Origin: Lagopus muta
Taxonomy: Eukaryota > Chordata > Aves > Galliformes > Phasianidae
Assembly: GCF_023343835.1 (NCBI RefSeq)
Contig: NC_064433.1
Coordinates: 183,909,777 to 183,973,776 of the forward strand
Reading direction: 5' to 3'
DNA: 64,000 nucleotides
The translations under genes and the position numbers were made by a program. Positions within the stretch are counted from its first letter, which is position 1. Every line of letters starts with the position of its first letter. Under the pieces are notes generated by a model. That model made no database searches, had not been told where the DNA came from, and saw only the letters and a list, made by a program, of their open reading frames with translations. This document shows, in pieces, positions 58,501-64,000 of the stretch.

Positions 58501-61500
58501 CTTAGCTTGGCTTCAGTATTTACTAGATCTGGCACCCTGTATACCCTTTGCATCCACATATTAACACTTAATTACCTTGTCACATCATTAAAACCAGGCA
58601 CATTTACATTCCGGAGAGGTGCTGTGGAGGTGAGTCAGAAAAAGATGAAAGAATGGTTGTTTTGTCCTTGCATCAGGAATATTTCTGGGAAGTTCCCCTC
58701 TGGCAGTGAGGTAATAGGATCAAGTCTGTCCCTTTGTTCAGGATCTTTTCAGCAGCAGGGTTGGACACTGGCTCCTCTGAGACTTTCTGTCTTTCTGAAG
58801 GCTAAAATTAGTGCATGACTGAGTGTTGAAGTTTTGTAATGAGGAGCAATATTTACAGGTCTGAAGGGCGAATATCTTGAGGACCATTTTGTGCACGAGC
58901 CATGAAACATGACCAAAGAAAGTGGAGCTTTCTTTTGAAGTACATCAGGAACAATTTGAATAATTAATCTACTAAAACCTAGACTCGTGCCACCTAATGA
59001 TGATAAATTAACTGGAATACCTCAGTTAACCTCATGATGGACATAAGGTCAATCAAGAGAGATTTTGGATATGCTAATCTGCATTGGCTAGCCTTTAGTT
59101 CCTTCATGTTAGCTGTCATGAATTCAGAGATGAGCACATGAATTAAATTACCTTCTATTAAAAGCCGGCTTGTATTCTCCACTGAGCAGAGGATGAGCTG
59201 CTGCTCAAGCAGATCAGCTCTCCAGTTCCCTCTGCATCTTTCTGAGAGTAATACAGCTCTCATTCCTAAATGCTCATTCTTGGTCCGTCTGCTATGGAAG
59301 TTTAGGGTCTGTGCTGCAACCCAGGTTGGGGGATTGATCCACCTGCTTCCTGGTGGACAGGCCCAGGTAGACTGCCCTCAGCTGGTACTGCCACCAAACC
59401 TGGAGAGGTGCCTAAAGCTATCCCAAGGGGACAAAGAGCACCTGTAGTAAAGCTGGAAACTGAGTTACACGCTCCCAGATTTCACACCACTCTTTTAACC
59501 AAGCCATCCTTCCCCTTCCTCTGTTCTTCCCCGCTCCCCAGCCATGAACACGTGAACTGCAAAAACCTCACACTGGCAAAAAGCAGTTTCATTTGCACTT
59601 TCTACTTGTCTTCTGAATCGCAGCAGTAGTAAGTAGAAGGTAAGGCTCACTTCATAGGTTTGGTCACACAAGCTGTATTTGAATTAGTTGAATCTTTTGA
59701 GTTCGTACTGATAGATTGGGAATCTGAAAAACCATCTTATCTCTATGGCTTTCACCATTTCTGCTTGCAGTTCTGCTTGTGACTTTAGTGAGAAAGGCTT
59801 TCTTGACAGTTGTCCAGATAGCATTACTGCAAAATAATATCCTGCATGCACCTCTGTGCAGACATTCTCCTTGCACAACAGCTACTTTGGTACTTAGAAT
59901 TTGCAGACAAACCCTGAGCCAAGGTGTGACATGTAAAGAGAGCTCCTGCTATGTCAGAACCAGATCACAGATACTTTCTTTTCCAGCATGTTCTTGAAAA
60001 GAATCCTACATCTGCCACACTGAGAATGTAGGGAGATTCCAGAGCTGATTTTAGACTGGAAAAACTGCTACTATGCTGGACAAAAAGCGACCTGTAAACA
60101 GGTGCTATAATAGGAAGAAAGACATTTAGCACCGCATGAAAGGAGGTACTAGTTTGAAGAGATTATAATAAATTGCCAAATGGCCTGGGCAAGTGAAACA
60201 CATTCAGCCTCAAAAACCATTAAAGAACAACTGAAAAAAAAGGAATTTTGATCCTAATTAAGAGAAGCTTCTTATGTATGGTAACTCATGTAACATCTGC
60301 ACTGTTAAAACAAGGCTAATACCTCGACAGAACTTCAAGGCACACTATTTATGAGTTTTTATAGTGATGCCCATTGTAGCACCTAACAAACATGAAAGAG
60401 CATAACTTTACGTCATCACTGTGGGGCAGAGTGTGTTTATTAACCCTATTAAACAAATGAGGAAAGAGGAAGGTTAGGTAACTTCCAGGCACTCGTGAGG
60501 GACTGCAGCTGTGTCTTCTGGCTCCCAGTCCCACACTGGGATCAGCAGCCCTCCTGCCTCCCCACTCTGCATGAAGACAATGGAGATGGGGTTCTTGTTG
60601 GACTTTCCCTCTTCACAGGAACAATGTTTGCATTGTGAAACCCCTTCATACTCACCTTTGCTGCCAGCTTGTAGGTACACCATCACCAAAGAGTCTTGTC
60701 TCTCCTCTGAGCAGCTCTGCTGCCTGCCCACTCTCCTCCATCTACTCCAAGGACAACATGGGCCTCACTTCCATCTCACCTCATGGCATTGACCTACTTA
60801 CTCTAGAAACAGGCTCTTTTGTTTTCCTCCTATGAGATCATTGCCCCATTTTCTCTCTGGATAAATATAGGAATTGTGGTGAGAAACCTCAGCACTGGGA
60901 AATTAACCCAGACTGTTTAATGCTGATAGCATGGAGAACAGTATTGAGCACTGTGGGGGAAAAAAAGAAAGAAGTGATGCCATTGTGTCTACACAAGTAG
61001 CTTCCAAATTATACCTTGCTGTAGACTCACCTCTGTCAGAAAAGCCATCCCCAAGAGTAGTATAGATCCCCACATTTCCAGCAGGCTTTCTCCACATTCT
61101 TTGGAGTCTGCTGATTGAATGTGGGGGTGATTTGTGTGGTGATTTGTGTGGCTAGCAGAAGTTACCTGCTGTCCTGACATCTCCTTCCATCCAGTCCCTC
61201 CATCTGAAAATAGCAAGTGGGGAAAATATCATGACCCTGTGAAGGCCTGGATGACTGCCCACAGTGAGATGATTTATGGGATCTGCATGTGACTGCCAGC
61301 ACTTGTAAAATATTTCAATTGTGTCTATGAGGCTTTGCAATAAAGACCAGCCCTGTTGCTCTTCACTGACTCTGGTTCTTTCTATTTAAAGAAGCCTACA
61401 CTACAGCTGGAGTGCCATGACACAGAGCGAAAACCTTTCAGGCCTGGCATTAAAAAGGAGAAGGCACAGTATGTGGAAAGAAAAACCAATCCTTTCCCTT

Positions 61501-64000
61501 CCACCAACCAAATTATTCTTCTGAGTAACTCAACTGCACTGGAGCGATCACCTTGAAGATTTTGCTGTGGCCTTCCAAAACATCATTTGCCTTTGTTTTG
61601 ACATCAAAAGCTAATATTAAATCTTACATAGTTCCTTCTGAAGGTTTCTACTCTGCCTAGCTCTTACTCAGTCTCTCCTTTCCACTGCCAGGGGTGATGT
61701 GGTACAGGCAAGACATGCAGGAGGCAAGATGAACATGGGTTAAGACCCTGGTGTTGAGTCAGAACTCCTGTCATCCTTGCAAGTAAGGGCTTGTACACAT
61801 CATGGAAAGGATGCAGCCTGGTAAGCCCTCACCATGTACACAGGACTGAGTAAATTTGCCAGTTCATTTGCAGATCCTTCTCTGGAAGGGCTGTGAAGTG
61901 AAAGACAAGTGTGCCTTTGCAGCTGTGGCTGCCCCAGGCTGCTGGAGTGCTGCACTGTACTACACTTCTGTTTCTGAAAATGGGAATAACTCGGAGTCAC
62001 CTCAGCTCTGCCTACTCCTGCTGATGCTGACATGGTGCAGCTGGAGCTCCCTCCTCTCCCCAGCCAGGTTAGTGGTTCACATGGGCATCTTCATGAATCA
62101 CACGGTGCCGAAGAAGCCTCCTCCAGCTCCTGCAGGTCCTAGGGTAGATCACGTGTTCACAGGCTGTATGCTTTGGAAATAAAAAGTAGACATCAAAACC
62201 CAAATTTGAGCGCTTGAGAAAACAGCCTGAGCCTCAGAAGTGCTGAGCAACCTTCCCCAGTGGAGGAGACCTGGTTTTAGCTGACTAACTGTAAGCATTC
62301 AGTTACCCTTCACTTCTCTGTGTGCTCATCTGCAAAGTCGGGATCATTATATCTGACTCCCTCTCCAGGTATTTGGAAGCTAATTTAGTTAATGCTTGTT
62401 AAGCACTTTAAGGTCTTCAGATGAAAGGAGCCGCAGATAGGCAAAGCACTGCTACTACTATTAATTATTTCTATTGTGCAAGTAGACATGAAAGCAGCAA
62501 AGGTGGTGATTACTTGCTTCCTTTACAAGTGGCAAGACACAGAGCAAATACACAGACAGAGTCCCTCCCTGCCCTGCAGCGCTCCTAATCTCAGCAGCCA
62601 GATAAACCAGACAAAGGGCAGGGAAAGGAGCATCAGCCCAGGGAAAGGCAGTGCGTGCAGTGACTTACTGCACACGTATTTTTGGCAACAGCGGCTTTTA
62701 AAATGTGCCCTGTTAGCCAAAAAGGACGATATTGCCTTTCTAGGGTACTAAAAGTCATAAGTCAGGCTCTCAAGAAGATTTTCTATTCCCTTTCAAGAGA
62801 TAGTAAATCTACTTTATTTGACGTCTAACTTTTGAGCAAATCAGATTTTCAAGATTTTCTCTGCAGCCAGGAAAAGTGAAAACGTTTCACAGACAAAGAA
62901 ATGCTGACATTTTCAATATGCAAGTTTCAGTTTGGAAGCATCAGGCACATTAACAGCACCACCAGTTCACTGCCAGCTGGCTGCTGTGCAGGAAGGACGT
63001 GTGTGTGAAGGACAAACTGGATGGCAGCTTGTCCTCCCTCCCACAAGCCCAGTGAGTTCATGACCTGTCTTGGATAGAGAAGGAGGCTGTGACAATTTGC
63101 TCTCTATAGTGATGAGACTCTGCAGTGATTTGTTCATTTATCTAATGCCTAATACAGGCAGGAGGAGAGCAGAGCAATACCAAATATCTCACAGCCAGAT
63201 GTTGAAATGTGGCTGCAAAAGGACTCAGTGGGAAGCAGAGCCAGTGGTGCTGTGGGATGGGGATGCTGGGGTGGGGTCTGCTGATGGAAACCATCACAGC
63301 TTTCCTTCAGAGCAAGAGGATCATGAAGGCAAAGCCTGGGCAAGGGGGCACCAGTTGGCACCTGCCTGCTTCTTCTCCTGCAGGGATGGCTTCAACTCGT
63401 CTGTGGAAGGAGCTTGTAGCTGGATCCACAATGTCCCGGGGGAATCCAGCATCCTCTGAACTCCTGCTTAAATGGCATCAAGCCTCCTCTGGCTGCTGTA
63501 TGAACCCAAGTGGTTTTCCTGTTTGCTTTATCTCAAGTAAAGGCACCCAGTTCATTTGATACCAGTTGGTGAACATGTCTGGGACAACATCAGATCCATT
63601 TTTTGGTGAGCTGTGTGAGGAAGATGCCTGAAGCTAACACCAGATATGTGCTGTTATAACAGTTCTTAAAAGAACCCCAGCCTCCTTCATAACCAGTGCT
63701 TATAAGGAAGTGGCAGCAATGTTTCTGCAAGGTCATAGGTGGATGTATCCTTACCTCATAACAGCCATACAGCATAATGCAAGCATCATAAGGAGATGAA
63801 AATAGCTTTAAAAAGCTGAACCAACTCTCCACCATGCACTACTTCAACTTTCTGCATTACATCCTTTAGCGTGCACTAGGCTGAACACTGACAATGCATT
63901 TCTTGGCTAAATAAGATGCAGGCACAAAAACCTGGGGAAGAACAGGGTGAGATGTGACTCCTGGAGAAAGCCCTCCAGGTTTTCATTTTTTAAATGTGTG
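55560..64000. other. Upstream flank of HEPHL1
   Basis: About 8.4 kb with no supportable gene. The plus-strand open frames, the longest being 163 codons at 58327-58818, have no recognisable domain. T/G-rich low complexity lies at 55745-55850. A CR1 copy is at 57076-57368 and a possible CR1 scrap near 56317-56400. I looked for VSTM5, the neighbour I recall in mammals, and did not find it. Confidence 0.6.
57076..57368 (+). mobile_element. CR1 LINE fragment, well preserved
   Basis: GGGGAAATGGTTTTAAACTG, GGTTTAGGTTAGATATTAGG, TTTTCACTCAGAGGGTGGTG and the tail GTGATTCTATGATTCTATGA match CR1 closely. It is among the least diverged copies here. A roughly 20-base piece at its 5' edge is duplicated in tandem. 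Confidence 0.92.

Noticed and set aside
58327..58818. Plus-strand open frame of 163 codons upstream of HEPHL1
   Set aside because: No recognisable motif; a frame of this length can occur by chance in 64 kb over six frames.
55560..64000. VSTM5, expected upstream of HEPHL1 by mammalian synteny
   Set aside because: No frame shows the expected immunoglobulin or membrane segments; it probably lies beyond the window.
1..64000. Endogenous retrovirus, CRISPR array, tRNA or rRNA genes, bacterial defence or mobile systems
   Set aside because: No LTR pairs, retroviral gene motifs, regularly spaced direct repeats or RNA gene boxes were recognised. The window is ordinary vertebrate gene and repeat sequence.

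Overview
This window is vertebrate nuclear DNA, almost certainly from a bird and probably a galliform such as chicken. Three things support that. The genes are broken into many small exons with GT..AG introns. The interspersed repeats are dominated by truncated CR1 LINEs with the avian ATTCTATGAT-type 3' tail. There is also a relic of a Galluhop-like mariner whose end reads TACGAGGGCTGCC. I see no bacterial, plasmid, phage or retroviral gene organisation.

Two protein-coding genes are present, both on the minus strand and in the same orientation. HEPHL1 (hephaestin-like 1, a membrane-anchored multicopper ferroxidase) runs from its start codon near 55458 down to its stop at 26248. I could place 20 coding exons. 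Their splice phases all agree and they sum to 3489 nt, or 1162 residues, very close to the human protein as I remember it (about 1159). PANX1 (pannexin 1, a large-pore membrane channel) runs from its start codon at 21742 down to about 3069. Four exons are certain. The short fifth exon is a candidate, and it brings the protein to 427 residues against 426 in human. The order HEPHL1 then PANX1, head to tail, matches what I recall of mammalian synteny. They are neighbours only: the two products have unrelated jobs and nothing here suggests co-regulation.

Layout from low to high coordinate: 1-3068, PANX1 3' flank or 3' UTR; 3069-21742, PANX1 with introns 1 and 2 of about 8 kb each, carrying CR1 copies and the mariner relic; 21370-21960, the PANX1 CpG-island promoter with a small GC-rich tandem repeat next to the start codon; 21960-25127, repeat-rich intergenic DNA with several CR1 fragments; 26248-55458, HEPHL1, with an 8.4 kb first intron; 55560-64000, upstream flank with one well-preserved CR1 and no gene I can support.

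The best observations are modest. HEPHL1 intron 13 has a non-canonical GC donor. HEPHL1 shows a three-fold exon architecture that records the triplication of a cupredoxin pair. All copper-ligand motifs appear kept, while the repeat-1 segment in exon 4 has diverged. The PANX1 tail keeps a DTVD caspase-type site. Several CR1 copies lie in inverted pairs inside introns. I found no sign of a novel multi-gene system. Exon boundaries were set by reading splice sites and comparing with family sequences from memory; no alignment or database search was run.
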